Of a DNA stretch of 6,493 bases, positions 6,053 to 6,493 are shown piece by piece. The notes below the pieces were generated by a model. It did no database searches. It saw only the letters and a list, made by a program, of their open reading frames with translations, and had not been told where the DNA came from. Numbering within the stretch: position 1 is the first letter of the stretch; each line of letters starts with the position of its first letter. Source of the DNA: Pseudomonas sp. (GTDB lineage: Bacteria > Pseudomonadota > Gammaproteobacteria > Pseudomonadales > Pseudomonadaceae); the NCBI GenBank assembly GCA_003488145.1, contig DNMQ01000191.1, positions 1-6,493 on the forward strand. Reading direction: 5' to 3'. Made by a program: the position numbers and the translations under genes.

Positions 6053-6493
6053 TCACCGCCCGGCAGGTTCCCGCCGCTCGTTCGCGAGCTGCGTCGATTC
6101 GTGCGGTGGCATCTGCGGCACCTCCTTGATCAGCCAGTCACCCAGCAGGCTATAGGCGACCGCGAGCAGGGTCGGGCCGAGGAACAGCCCCATGAAACCG
6201 AATGCGAGAATGCCGCCGAACACACCGAGCAGCACCACCACCAGCGGCAGATTGCCTCCTCGGCTGATCAGATAGGGTTTGAGCACGTTGTCCACGCCGC
6301 TGATGATGAACATGCCCCAGATGCCGAGGAAGATCGCCATACCGTAATCGCCCTGCCAGGCCAGCCAGGCAACGGCTGGGGCCCAGATCAGCGGCGGCAC
6401 CATGATGAAGCTACAGGCGAAGGTCAGCAGCCCGAGCACCAGCGCTCCCGGCACCCCGGCGATGAGAAAACCGATGTAGGCCAGAATCGCCTG
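6053..6493 (-). CDS. YdiK-like AI-2E family membrane protein, C-terminal part (runs off right edge)
   Basis: The visible 146 codons are the C-terminal part of a protein that continues beyond the right edge; the reading frame is open to the last base, so the internal GTG at 6454 is not the start. The fragment is very hydrophobic, with about four to five membrane segments. It carries family features such as GVDNVLKPYLI, GGNLPLVVVLLGVFGG and GFMGLFLGPTLLAVAYSLL. The end after about residue 125 is a short hydrophilic tail. This matches the AI-2E transporter family (formerly UPF0118), and the order of motifs closely follows what I recall of E. coli YdiK. Members are transporters or exporters of mostly unknown substrate; the family name comes from one member linked to autoinducer-2 export and does not establish that function here. 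The stop lies 15 nt from the convergent phospholipase stop. Confidence 0.88.
   Translation of the reverse strand, partial: QAILAYIGFLIAGVPGALVLGLLTFACSFIMVPPLIWAPAVAWLAWQGDYGMAIFLGIWGMFIISGVDNVLKPYLISRGGNLPLVVVLLGVFGGILAFGFMGLFLGPTLLAVAYSLLGDWLIKEVPQMPPHESTQLANERREPAGR

Overview
The window is GC-rich, gene-dense bacterial chromosome. Its proteins look like those of a gammaproteobacterium of the Pseudomonas group, perhaps near the P. stutzeri/mendocina lineages. This is judged from remembered protein similarity and codon use, not from a search. No mobile element, phage gene, CRISPR array, rRNA or tRNA was seen, and coding style is uniform throughout.

Layout. Six genes lie in tandem on the minus strand from about 4866 down to 1, in two blocks. 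The first block to be transcribed is selD (selenophosphate synthase), mnmH/selU (tRNA 2-selenouridine synthase) and a small lipoprotein gene. selD and mnmH overlap by one base, and the lipoprotein starts 29 nt after mnmH. The block ends at a strong hairpin at 2370-2403. After an intergenic stretch of about 260 bp with several inverted repeats comes the second block: a MoxR-family AAA+ ATPase, a DUF58 membrane protein, and the N-terminus of a TgpA-type membrane transglutaminase that runs off the left edge. Divergent from selD, on the plus strand, is a patatin-like phospholipase gene (5048-6037). It converges, with a 15-nt gap, on the 3' part of a YdiK-like AI-2E-family membrane protein that runs off the right edge on the minus strand.

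How the genes work together. SelD makes selenophosphate from selenide and ATP. SelU uses it to replace sulfur with selenium at the wobble 2-thiouridine of certain tRNAs, so the pair forms a complete two-step branch. The genes for selenocysteine insertion into proteins (selA, selB, selC) are not in the window. MoxR, DUF58 and transglutaminase form a widely conserved trio, thought to be an ATPase with envelope-associated partners; its exact job is poorly defined. The lipoprotein and the phospholipase have no established link to either system.

I found no clear evidence of a new system. The points most worth a second look are the uncharacterised lipoprotein attached to the selenium operon, the inverted repeats ahead of the MoxR gene, and the low-complexity insertion in the phospholipase.
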